DNA of 64,000 nucleotides from NCBI GenBank assembly GCA_020465985.1, contig JAANYP010007621.1, forward strand, positions 62,001 to 126,000, in the 5' to 3' direction. The notes beneath the pieces are model-generated. The model was not told the origin of the DNA. It ran no database searches and saw nothing but the letters and a program-made list of their open reading frames with translations. Both the position numbers and the translations under genes were made by a program. Source of the DNA: Centrapalus pauciflorus. Its lineage: Eukaryota > Streptophyta > Magnoliopsida > Asterales > Asteraceae. Shown here piece after piece: positions 37,198 to 48,726 of this stretch. Each line of letters begins with the position of its first letter. The stretch's first letter is position 1.

Positions 37198-39330
37198 CTG
37201 CACAATATATCAAATAAAATATTAGAATTATTAAAAATGAATAAACTTGTTTAAATTCAATTTGTTTTATTTTGAACTTGTATAAGGACAAAATCCAACA
37301 CTTATGAATTTCTACAAGTTTAATTAAAATTTTAGTTAAATAATTCAAATATATTGACAAACTCGAACAACATATTCGAATGAACATCTATTCGAGTTTA
37401 ATGATCCATTCGAGTTTAATGACCTATTCAAGTTTACTGACAAACTCGAGACTGGCCATGAACAGACTCGAAGGAGTCGGCCACCATCATCACAAAAATC
37501 CATGATTTTAACCATGTTAGACTCAGAAAATCACATCTTTTAGTCCTACTAGGTTCTAATCAATGATATTTGTAGTTAATTTGACTTTTCACCGGTTCAA
37601 AGTTTGTAATTTTGAAAAACAAACTTTCTACCAATAAAACCTCAAAATCCAATGATTTTGGCCTAAATGGAGTATAAAACTACCTAAATCTTGTACAATA
37701 CACTTGGTTATACCTAGATCTACTGGTAGTATGGAACCCAAACGAACAGAAACTCGACAAATAGTGAGTATATCGAAAACGGCAAACTCGAGAATAGATT
37801 CGAAATCGCCTAGACAAACTCAAAGGTATAGAATCGAAAATAGGTGAGTTATGACCATCACTGTTGACCTATTTATACCACCAACCTTTGAGTTTAATGC
37901 CATTCTCGAATCTACTGACAGATTCGAGCCCTGCCATATTCGAGTTTAGCTTAAACTCAAATTCACCCTGGAACTTTGAAAATTTCAAAAATTTTTGAAA
38001 TAAATTCAACTTTTTCAACCTTATCGTGTAATGGAATAAACTATGCCAAATCTTTTACCCTAAGCACAAGATTTTTGACGCAATGTTTATTTTATTCAAC
38101 TATGAATGCACCTTCAGTAATTTTTGACCTTTTTCCTAAGTAAAATTAAAAATAAAGTAAAATAAAATAAAATGAAAATAAAAATAAGTAAAACTAAAAT
38201 AAAATTTTAGAATTTTGAACAAAATTTTAACTTAGACTTAAACTACATTTATTTAAAATTTACAACCTATGCTAAACACTTAACAAAATATTTTTGACGA
38301 GCATAATCAAAGAAAGGTTCAATCAGATAGCGGTGTCAGATACGCACTTTCAGTATTTAAACTTTCACACTTAGGAATTTTTGATTCCTTTGATTGTTTG
38401 GCGTGACATACACTTTTAGCCGATTGTTGGTATTTACCCCTTTAAACATGCTACATTTCAGAATATCCCTTGGCATTTTTATTTATCATGAAATTATCTT
38501 ACGTGACTCAGACATAGACATACTTTTATGATCAAGGCATACAGACAATGATTCTAACTTTTTGGTATTTGCAAACTTTCTTTAAAAGACAAACATCGGA
38601 CACAGGTCTGTATTTACATACAACAAAGTGTCTTAGTTTGACTTAAGGTTTATTTTTAAAGCTAGCAAGACAGCGGTGACAGGTCTGTACCGACGTACAA
38701 CAAAGCGACTTATCTTGCTAACCCGAATCAAAACAGAGGCAACAGGTCTGTACTTACGTACAACAGAGTTACGTGTTTTTGACTCTCAATTCTGTATGAT
38801 TTTTCTATGCTTTCCATTTTAAGATGTATTTGATGTTGCTATACATCCCCAGAAAGTTTGCATACCTCATTCATAGTCAAAGTTTGTATGTCTCGTACAT
38901 AAAAATTAAGACCGATTGGTCATACATCTAAGTTAGTGACACGTTTGACTTTTTCTTGAATATTTTATTAGCCTTGAGACTCCCTATATGTATTATGCCT
39001 ACCAACACATCAAACTAAAATAAAGTATAACCTTAGGATTTTAGGTGCATTATGTGTGAAAAGCCTAAACACTTAGAGTTAGTAACGACTGTGCTAATTT
39101 TCGTCACTTTGAACCTATGCATCTAAGACTTAACTCTTTTTCTGATATTCTTTTTTTTTTAAAAATGGTTTTCTCTCTTTTTTCTTTTGTTTTTCATAAG
39201 AAATAGCAAGAAAATAAAATAACCTACTAACTTACTGAAAATAGAAACTATCCTAATTTAGCAAACTTACTATAAAAAAGAAAGAAAGACTACAGCTATA
39301 AAAGGAAATAGAACTTCTACTAAGGTCAAT
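37198..39330 (-). other. Copia-1 non-coding spacer between pol and the extra ORF
   Basis: 2.1 kb without an ORF. The part near the extra ORF is rich in TCGAA and CTCGAG motifs; 38590-38790 has three diverged copies of an ACAGGTCTGTA(C/T)TTACGTACAACA(A/G)AG block. The distance makes ordinary readthrough from pol unlikely and suggests a separate mRNA for the downstream ORF. Confidence 0.6.
38600..38775. repeat. Three spaced copies of a ~25-bp block in the Copia-1 spacer
   Basis: Copies near 38602, 38675 and 38740 share the core ACAGGTCTGTA followed by TTAC(A/G)TACAACA(A/G)AG. Spacing is roughly 65-75 bp. Function unknown. Confidence 0.7.
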
Positions 39331-42300
39331 TTACTCTGGGTTACGCATTCCATTTAGTTGAATCAAATATTCAAACAGTGACTTATCAAAGGCTTTGGTA
39401 AATAAATCAGCATTATTATCGTCCGTTGCCACTTTTACCAACTTGATTAAGTTCTTTTCAGCACAATCACGTATAAAATGATGCCTTATGTCTATGTGCT
39501 TTGTTTTACTGTGTTTAACTGGATTATTAGTTATTGCGATAGTAGACTGGTTATCTATCCTAATAGGAGTTTGAGTGTAAGCCAAACCGTAATCCCGCAA
39601 TTGTTGTTGTATCCACAGAACCTGTGAGCAGCAACTACCAGCAGCAACATACTCGGCCTCGCACGTTGACACGGCTACCGACGTCTGTTTCTTGCATTGC
39701 CAGGAAACGAGTCTCCCTCCAAGGAATTGACAACCTCCAGTTGTTGACTTGCGCGTCAAGCTGCATCCTCCGTAGTCTGAATCCGTGAATGCCTCCAACT
39801 CTAGATCTCCCTCCGCGTGATACCAAAGTCCCAGCTTCGGTTTCGACTTGAGGTATCGTAGAATCCGCTTCACAGCTTTCATATGCATCTCTTTCGGATT
39901 AGCTTGAAACCTAGCACAAATACACACAGCAAACATGATGTCAGGTCTTGAAGCAGTTAAATACATAAGTGATCCAATCATGGCCCGATATAACGTCGGA
40001 TCCACATCGGTATCACTTTCAGTACCCGGTCCGAGATTGTGATTCACTTGAATCGGCGTGCTGAAATGAGCTGTCAGTTTCGTCCCTTCCATCCCGAACC
40101 GTTCTAATATGTCAAAGACATACTTCGTCTGATGGATAAACATTCCTTCCTTGTTCTGGTCAACTTGCAACCCCAAAAAGAAATTCAACTCACCCATTGC
40201 ACTCATCTCGAATTTCACCTTCTCAAAATCCTTGCACATTTGCTCGTCTGATGATCCAAAGATGATATCATCGACGTACACTTGTACCAAGATGATGTGT
40301 TCTCCCTTTCGCTTAACGAACAACGTACTATCTATCCTACCCCTTTCAAACTCGTTCTCTAACAGATGATTGGATAAAGTCTCGTACCACGCCCTTGGTG
40401 CTTGATGCAATCCATACAGAGCCTTATCTAATCGATATACTCTGTCTGGATATTTTGGATCTGTAAATCCGGGCGGCTGTTCTACATATACAAGTTCCTT
40501 CACTTTCGCATAGAGGAAAGCACTCTTAACATCTAGTTGATATACCTTAAAGCCCTTGAAGGAAGCAAAAGCCAGAAACAAACGAATTGCTTCTAGCCTT
40601 GCTACTGGCGCAAACACCTCATTGTAATCGATTCCCTCCTCTTGGTTGAAACCCTTTACAACTAACCTAGCTTTGTTGCGAGTGACAATACCTCGATCGT
40701 CTCTTTTGCACTTAAAAACCCATTTGGTTCCTATTGCTATTTCCCCTCGAGGTAATGGAACTAACTCCCCGACTTCTAGTTTCCTAAACCGAGAGAGTTC
40801 TTCCTGCATCGCTTCAACCCAGGAGTTATTCTTTAGTGCCATTTGCACATTTTTCAGCTCTACTTGCGAGATGAAACAAGAATAGAGGCAGGTATGATAG
40901 GCCTCGAAGTCATTTATCATCGACAACAACATAGTGTTGTTATTTAAACTACTCCTAGTCCTCACACCCTCATTAGGATTTCCTATGATGCTTTCTATAG
41001 GATGGTTCTTGTTGATCCTAGATGTCTCTATCTCGTCAACTCTCAGATATCTCCTAAGTTAGATCCTATTTCACCTAATGGGGGAACATCCTCAGATTCC
41101 ACATTTTCCTCCTCGTGGACAGTTTCCTCAGAGTTGGAATTTGTTGTCTGAGTTTGATTCTCAGTTGAAGGTGCTTCTGAATCAGTGACTTCTGGAGATC
41201 CATCTTCAGTCGAAGTAGGCTCGGATGTGGATTGAAATGTGGTCCTCGGAAAGGTATGACCTTCGTCATTCAGATTCAACGTCGCCATGTCCTTTTCGAT
41301 CGTACCTGCATTTTCATCCAAAGGAATGTTAAATGACTCAAACAATTTATCATAGTCAAACATCCATTCCGGACCTGTTTGGGGTTCATGTGTATAACTT
41401 GTGACTTCAATGTTATACACAATTTCTACTGTACCATTTGTTTTGTTAAAAACCCGTTTTTTTGGTGAGTTTGGCACATAACCTAGGAAGTATCCTTCGT
41501 CAGCCTTTTCACCAAACTTAGGTTGATGTTTTGTTCGCAATAAAGTACATGGTACCCCAAACGGTTCGAAGCCAGTTAAGTTAGGTGGCCGTTTATTCAA
41601 AATTTCATAACAGGTTTTGTTCAAAGATTTGACAGTTAGGACCCGGTTTAAAATATGACATGCGGTATTCACTACCTCCCCCCAAAACATGGTAGGAAGC
41701 TTTGAATCCGAAAACATAGTCCTAGCTGCCTCAATCAATGTCCTGTTCTTTCGTTCGGCCACCCCATTTTGTTGTGGCTCATAGGGTGCACTAAATTGAT
41801 GCACTATGCCCTTTGATAGGCAATATACACCAATTACAGTGTTTTTAAATTCAGTTCCATTATCACTACGAAGCCTTTTAACCCGTGTTCCATAGGAATT
41901 CTCCACTTGGTCTAAGAACCCGATGAGCTTGGAAGCCGTCTCGTCCTTTGTACCTAGAAAGAAAACCCAAGAAAATCGTGAGTAATCGTCAGTGATAACT
42001 AAACAATACCAACTACCACCTATACTCCTTTTGTTGATTGGTCCGAAGAGGTCCATATGCAGCAAATCGAAAGTGGTAGTGATGGAGTTCTGAGTCTTGG
42101 ATTTGTGTGCCTTCTTATGTTGTTTTTCCTTCTTGCATGGTAGACACTTATCCTCGAATTGAAAACTCTTCATAGGCACACCTTGCACCAACCCATTTTT
42201 CGTTATATAGTTCATTTTTCTTAGGTGCAAATGTGCCATGCGCCTGTGCCACAAAACCGATTCAGTCTCCGAAGCTTTGGATAACAGACAGATTGGACCC

Positions 42301-42695
42301 ATCAAAGTTTCCGGCTTGTTCATATCGAGCATGTACAAGTCATTCTTCCTTGGTGCCCGCATCAATATCCACTCTTCAGGAATTTTGAACCCCGGTTTTA
42401 GCACCAACGCTTCAGTGTCAGTGAACAGCACTGAATTCTTCTTGTCACAGATTTGAGATACACTAATGAGATTGTGAACCAGTTTATCAACGTGATAAAC
42501 TTGATCCAACTTGATCGTCCCATTAGTGACCACTCCAGTACCCGTGATGTTTCCTCCCTTGTTTCCCGCGAATGATACAAATCCCCGATTCCCACCCTTG
42601 AAGTCTGTAAGGAGACTTCTTTCCCCTGTCATGTGCCTGGAGCATCCACTATCGACGAACCATTTGTTGTTTGGACCTGTGGTTATCTCCTGCAC
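39331..42695 (-). pseudogene. Copia-1 pol: protease, integrase, RT, RNase H, one stop between integrase and RT
   Basis: The first frame (42695-41043) has protease WFVDSGCSRHMTG, the pre-integrase zinc region (LWHRRMAHLHLRKM, then CLPC), and the integrase triad in context: HMDLFGPI, RSDNGTEF and QQNGVAERKNRTL. A stop at 41043 and roughly 80 bp of broken frame separate it from 40965-39331. The second frame carries RT (ARLVVKGFNQEEGIDYNEVF, catalytic YVDD) and RNase H (TDSDYGGC.., KTKHIDIRHHFIRD). All catalytic residues I can see are present; only the break between integrase and RT and the upstream gag lesions disable it. Recently active, now probably dead. Confidence 0.92.
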
Positions 42696-42710
42696 ATGAA
42701 AGAAAATAGG

Positions 42711-45596
42711 TTAGTTATCACGGGGAACCCAAGCCATAACTGACTTGGTTATACCATTCTCGTCCACATACCTAAACTCTTTCAAATACCCATCTCGCCT
42801 TTCAGGTGACTTGGGTCGTTGAACTGGAGTTTGTTGTGGTGCCGAGTGATGTAAATTCACTCTTTGCCTTTGAGTAGGCATTTGTTGTGGAGCTCTTGAA
42901 TAATTACGATTATACTGCATTTCAGATTGAGATCCCTAAGCTCTAACCGGTGTGTGATGTCTAATAGGAGTGTGTGACCTAACCGGAGTGTATGCTCTGC
43001 TAGGGGTTGTGCTCCTATATTGTTGTTGAGGTCCAGACCTAGATTGATTAATGACTCGATTTGGTGAATTAGTCCTAATCACCTCTTTTGGTCCAACCTT
43101 CACTGGTATTTGTTTCACAACTTGTTTTGGTGTAGCCTGCACAGTTTTCTCGGTACTCTGAGAACTACTGATGCTCGCCACACATGTTGAAGGCTTAGTT
43201 TGTGTTGGCTTCCCTGTCTTAGGTGTAACGTCAATTTTCCTAAGCGGACAGTTAGAAGCAACATGCCCCTTTTCATGACATCTAAAGCAAGACATCTTGT
43301 CAATGGACTTCTTGTGTGTGCCCTTAGACTTAGGTGTCTCACTAGTGTCTGGGTCTTTTTGAGCATCTACTGTGACTGGTTCATCATCCTGATAATTAAA
43401 ATCAATTTTATGTTTGCCTGCAGGTGTTTCACTAGAGGAAGACACAAATTTGACTTTCTTAATCTTGACGTTTGTATCAGTCACCTTAGGTGTATTTTCC
43501 TTTACATGCTCAGACACTGGTTCAGGTATGTCCTCTAAGTCTACTGATTTCTCAGTTTTCTCCTGAGGTTGAGGCACATAGTTGGCATTAAATGGTGGAG
43601 GAATATCATGAAATCCTAGACCTACAGGCTTTTTAGATTGGCGTTGAGCATCTAAAACTTTCCCTAGGTTCAGACTTGAGTTCCTAAACTTTTCTAGTTT
43701 ACTATTGGCCTCAGCTACCTTCACCTTAGTTTCATCTAGCTCTACTTCCTTGATCTTAAGATCTTTGGTCAAGGCCTCTACATGCTCATACATCAGTTCT
43801 AATCTAACACACTGCTCACTCAGCTTGTCTTTTAGAACTATGACATCTTGTGCATCAGCCTTAAGCTTGTCCCTAAGATCTTGCTTAATATCCATCAGGC
43901 TAGCATTATCTGATTTTAATGATTCATTTTGAGCAGATATATTTTTATGTGATTCTAATACTAGATTCAATCTGTCGTTAGAAGTAGCACATAAAATACA
44001 TAATTCATGGAAAAGAGAGTAATTCAGACTTACCTTTGTATGATCTGATTACGTTGGCCATTTGAGCGGCAAACTCCAGAAGCGTCTGATCATCCGACTT
44101 CTCCACCCACATCGGACTGCTTTCTTGTTGACTGCTGTCCCTTGTGTTCTACTCTTCCCCTTCACATCCACTCTCAGTAACTTCAGCCATAAAGGCTCTA
44201 GCGTTAGATTCCGGATGTGAGCTCTAGTCGTAAGTACCGTCCAGCTTTCTGTCAGATGTGACGTTAGATAACAGACCAGCTATGTTTGCTTGACTGGATG
44301 ATGAACTCGAAAGATATCTCTGTTGAGATTGGTTCTGATACTGTCCTTGATTCTGATTCTGCCCTTGGTAATTATCTACCTTCGGTCTCTGACACTCTCT
44401 GGCGAAGTGTCCCAAGCATTGACAGTTGTAGCATTTGACCTTGGACTTATCAAAGCCAATTCCTTTGTTATTCATGTTCAGATTTCTTCCCGTGCGCTTG
44501 ATGAATCGCTTAACCCGTTGGGTTACCATGGCCAGTTGCCATTTGAGATCCATCTCCTCAAGGTCATCAGGGTCTACCTGATCATAATCTTCATCCCAGA
44601 GTGCAGGATCGTTTATTTTACCCTGAACGCAGTTTCCATACGCGGCCACAAATGACGCCAACAAATTTAAATGTTCTTCGGCTGATTTAGCGCTCATGGG
44701 CATCTTAGAGTAGCCCTGAGATGTTGATGCCGGTGTTGCCTGATGTTGCTGTTCTTCCGGTCTACCAAACCCTAAGAAAGCTCTATTCTGTGCGTCGTCA
44801 GGCTCTGCTGGTGACGACGTTTCTCCGGTGAAGAAGGCTGTAGCAGTCTTCATATCAGCTGCCACTGAAGGTTTTGATTTTCCAAAATACATGGCCGGAT
44901 TTTGGACTTGTTCATAATCCGTTTCGGCCTTCAGTAACTCGAAGTGATACGCCCTCAGCGTTCCCACACATCCTCCAGAGATTGAGTATAGTACTTATCC
45001 TCATCAAGCTTAATCATAGCCACGTACATCACCCATTTGGCTGGTAAGGCATCCAAAAGCTTATTATTCTTTTCTGTGTCGCTATACTCGATATCATGAC
45101 TTTCTAGCTCTGTCAGCAGATGATAAAAACGTGTGATGGTGTCGTCCAGCTTTTCATCCTTCAAAGCCTTGAAAATCGCAAATTGCTGTTTCAACAACTC
45201 CATACGCTTCCTCCGAACCCTCGGATTACCGTCACACCTCTTTTCCAGCGTCTCCCAAAGCTCCTTTGATGTCTTTTGATTGCGGAATGTGTGTAGTATG
45301 TCCTGAGGTAACACCATTCGTATGATAGCGTATGCGCGGTTCTCAGCTTCAAACAGCTTTTTGTCATCGTCCTTCATTTTCGAATACGTGACAACCTTCT
45401 GTCGTCCTTCTATCTTAGCTGTCGGTGGAATGTATCCCTCGTCGATACATATCCACATACGCATGTCATTGAAACGCACAAAGTCGGCAAACCGATCTTT
45501 CCACCAGCAATAGTCATCAAGTTTCATCAGCTTAGGCGAAGTATTAGCTTTCCCGACCTCATGATCCATTTCCAGAAACCGTTGAAGATTTGTCAT
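42711..45596 (-). pseudogene. Copia-1 gag with two zinc knuckles, broken by frameshifts and stops
   Basis: Starts at 45596 (MTNLQRFLEMDHEVGK..) with a UBN2-type copia gag domain (..DYCWWKDRFADFVRF.., ..SKELWETLEKRCDGN..). A frameshift at about 44960 interrupts it. Next come a first CCHC knuckle (CYNCQCLGHFAREC, about 44430-44390), stops near 44225 and 44150, and a frameshift near 44010. A coiled-coil segment and a second knuckle (CFRCHEKGHVASNC, about 43290-43245) follow, then a stop near 42935 and a short Gln/Pro-rich tail. The double-knuckle, coiled-coil layout resembles SIRE-lineage gag. Confidence 0.88.
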
Positions 45597-46074
45597 TGTT
45601 TCAAAGGTAATTGAATTTTAACTTAATAAATTTAAATCGAAACTAATTTAAGTTAATTCTTTCGAATTTAGGTAAATTCGAATATAATTAAGTTTAAACC
45701 TACTTGGGATTAAATTCGATTTAAGTTCTTAAATTCAATTAAATTCGAAATAGGTGACAAATTCGAAGGTCTCCAAACTCGAAAGTCCAAGCAAATTCGA
45801 ATAACAGTCAATATCGAACCCCAGTCAAACTCGAAGCCCCTTCTCGACTTTAGTCCAAACTCGAATCAAACTCGAACACTCTAAACTCGAAACACGCTTT
45901 AGCAAACTCGAAAGGAGTGGATATTTGGTTAGACTCGAAACTAAGCAAAACCCTAATGACTCCTAACAGATTCGAGCGCCACAAATTCGAGAAACGGCTA
46001 ATTCCTCGATTTTTTAACGTTTTGCAGATTAAATCAATATTTTTACAAAGAAAAATATTGATTTTGATCAAAAA
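45597..46074 (-). other. Copia-1 leader, gag-proximal part
   Basis: Untranslated leader dense in TTCGAA and CTCGAA motifs. It ends at the Gypsy-2 target site AAAAA and continues at 55915-56048. The same sequence is uninterrupted in the Copia-2 leader. Confidence 0.8.
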
Positions 46075-47154
46075 TGTAACAACCTAACTTGTGCCAAGCT
46101 TGTAAATATCTGATTTTGAGATAATAATGTAATTTTATTTACATTATTTATGATGTAATGTATTAAGTTTGAAATTATATGACTCTTTAAAATTAATTGA
46201 ATATTTATATTATAAATCATTAAAGATGACCAAAATAAAAGAGATGTAAAATACAAAAGTTTAGTGGGTTAAACAACAAATATAATTAAATAATATATAT
46301 AAACCGAAATAATGATCATTTAAGATCATTAACTAAAATTTACTTCTCTCTCTACTCTCTCTCTACACATATCCGGCAACCTCATAAAACTATCAAGAAA
46401 TTCAAGAAATTTGTGTTTAATTGAGGATTGAAGACAACAAGAAGTTACAAACAACATCAAGCAACATTAATCTGCAAGAAATTAAGGTAATTCTTGACTT
46501 AAATCTCAAGTATTCAAGAGTTGGTTCGGTTTTATTAAAAACCGAAACCAAGTGATTTAAATGTAAAGATTTCAAGTTGCATGTATAAGAATTTTTGTAA
46601 ATTATGTTAAAACTAAGTTGAAAGATGAAACAGAAACAAAATTTGTGGAATAGATCATCCAAAATAATGAAGAAATCGGAATTTTGGACAAAACATGTTC
46701 TTGGCAAAAATATGAATATTTGGATGATTTTGATCAAATTATAGTGTTTTTGATAGGGGAAAATGTATAAAATTAACCCAATTATGATAACAAATCATAA
46801 TCTTAAATTGCATGTTAATAAAATGCGTTTTTAGTAATTTTTGTAAAATATCCGTATGAATATCACCAAGAACATGAAGAACAAATCTGGAAAATTATGA
46901 ACACGAAGGATCCGAATTCGGATATGTCCGAATTCGGATAATGCACCACTTCGGTTCCTAAGTACTAATTTCGGATGATATACTATTTCGGATGCCTTTT
47001 AAATTCGGTTGTGTCATGATCCGAATTCAGGTTATGCTATTTCGGATGGTGCCCAATCCGGATTGATCCGAATCCGGGTCCCCAGTCCGGATGGATCCGA
47101 ATCCGGATTGATCCGGATCCAATTATTATATTTTGATATTTTAGCTAAATAAAT

Positions 47155-47198
<44 letters not shown>

Positions 47199-48527
47199 CT
47201 ATTTAAATAGATAACTTTTGGAGAATTTAAAAGAATAAAGAATATGAGCAAACAAAAGATTGATGAACTATAAAGTTATCAGAATCAGATAGAATTAAAG
47301 AATTTATGACCAAAAGATGATGACATTGATAAGATAAGTTATCAGATATCAGACTCAGATAAAATACAAGAATTTGAAGACTAAATTGATGATGATAAAG
47401 ATGATGAAAATGACATGATATTATCATGAATGATTTTGAACAGGTTCAGTATATTCTGAACAAAGATTTACAGATTTAAAGACTTAAAAGCGGGTCAGAG
47501 ACTTAAACTGACAGATTACAGATTGACAAAATCCTGAGATAACTCAGGTGGCAGATTCTTATATCTGTTTGACCAAGACCCAGATCGGTGAGTTATAGAT
47601 ATTCAAATTGAACATGCAAAGATCCGTTTGAGATATATTGATGCTGTTACATTATTTGACATTCATTTATCAGCTGGATTGAGACCTGTGCACACCATGG
47701 ATGGGTGTTGCCCAGTGAATCATGATAGCTATTTGCTTATCATTTCATATTGCATTTATTAACGCTTCAGACTTTGCTTTATGATTTGTTGCTATCATGA
47801 CTCCTAAGACTTATGCTTATTTCATTGATCAGACTTGATAAGATTTATTCAGCTTGACTAGCCCTTATGGTCTATTGTTCTAGACCCGGCTATTTCACCA
47901 GTTCTCACGAACTTGGTAATGACCTCCGATGTTCGTCCATGTTGACCTACTGGTAGCTAGCCCAGTATGTGGCTGATCCCCACGATATAAGCGTGAGTGT
48001 GGTTTGAACATCATCCGATCTTAAGATACTATATCTCAATCATGATGAGGGCTGTAGCGGCAGCCAAGACTTATCACGCTTAGATTTATGACTCCGCTTG
48101 ACACGCATGTTAATATTGAAAATCTATAAACTCACTAAGCTTTGCTTACAGATGTTGCTTTAAAATTTTACAGGAAAAGCCAAAGGAAAATCACCTGCAG
48201 GACCTAGTATTTAGGTCATTCAAGATCCAAGTTTTGAAGCTTTCCTAGACCACTTCTCAACAAACTTTCTGGTACTGATTGGAAGACAGCTAATGTGGTG
48301 GTTCTGGGTAGACTTGATGTGATGATTGATGTTATGATTAGATTAGATATTACCCTTTTTATAACTTTAATTTGAAATATGTGATCTGTATCCTAATATG
48401 TATTGTACAGGTAATTTTATTTTTATTTTCCGCAATTTAATTACCCTATCTTAGTATGATTGATATCATATTGCATGAATTGGGACCTAGATTGGTGAGC
48501 ACTGCCCCGTAAGGGGTGGTTTTCACA
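46075..48527 (+). repeat. Gypsy-2 5' LTR
   Basis: 2453 bp, TGTAACAACC to GTTTTCACA. TATATAAA near 46295 followed by CT-rich CTCTCTCTAC is a candidate TATA box and start region. It includes the palindrome ATCCGAATTCGGAT (46910-46923), a field of CCGAAT/CCGGAT motifs to 47130 and a TA microsatellite (47156-47196). Confidence 0.96.
46910..47131. repeat. CCGAAT/CCGGAT motif field in Gypsy-2 LTR
   Basis: Starts with the perfect 14-bp palindrome ATCCGAATTCGGAT, then a shortened copy, then alternating TTCGGAT, ATCCGGAT and ATCCGAATCCGG motifs. The same field recurs in the 3' LTR (about 54262-54475). Clustered palindromic motifs in an LTR can be protein-binding sites, but none is identified here. 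Confidence 0.65.
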
Positions 48528-48530
48528 GGA

Positions 48531-48542
48531 TGGTATCAGAGC
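48531..48542 (+). other. Gypsy-2 primer binding site, tRNA-iMet
   Basis: TGGTATCAGAGC three bases after the LTR, the same priming site as Gypsy-1. Confidence 0.92.
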
Positions 48543-48704
48543 ACTAGTTTGAGTGAATCAAGTATTACGTAAGTATACTTGATCTCAAACTGAAGCAATA
48601 CATATGTATCAATCATTTAGGTGGATTGAACTGAGATAGGATGTACAAACTGTTAGGATGGGAAAAAGGGTACATAGATCTAAGTCTATAAACTGATAGT
48701 TAAT

Positions 48705-48726
48705 TGATTTTAATTTTCAGTAGAAG
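48705..48726 (+). promoter_or_regulatory. Splice-acceptor-like sequence just before the gag ATG
   Basis: TTGATTTTAATTTTCAG ends at 48720 and the gag start codon is at 48727. It is a textbook plant 3' splice site. The leader upstream is about 2.4 kb if transcription starts near 46325 and holds many ATGs, so a spliced leader would explain efficient gag translation. A candidate donor is AAG|GTAATT near 46485. Confidence 0.5.

Noticed and set aside
43980..44047. GT-AG intron in Copia-1 gag (AAAG|GTAAGT ... ACGACAG)
   Set aside because: Splicing would create an in-frame TGA at once, whereas a single frameshift restores the open frame; treated as a frameshift.
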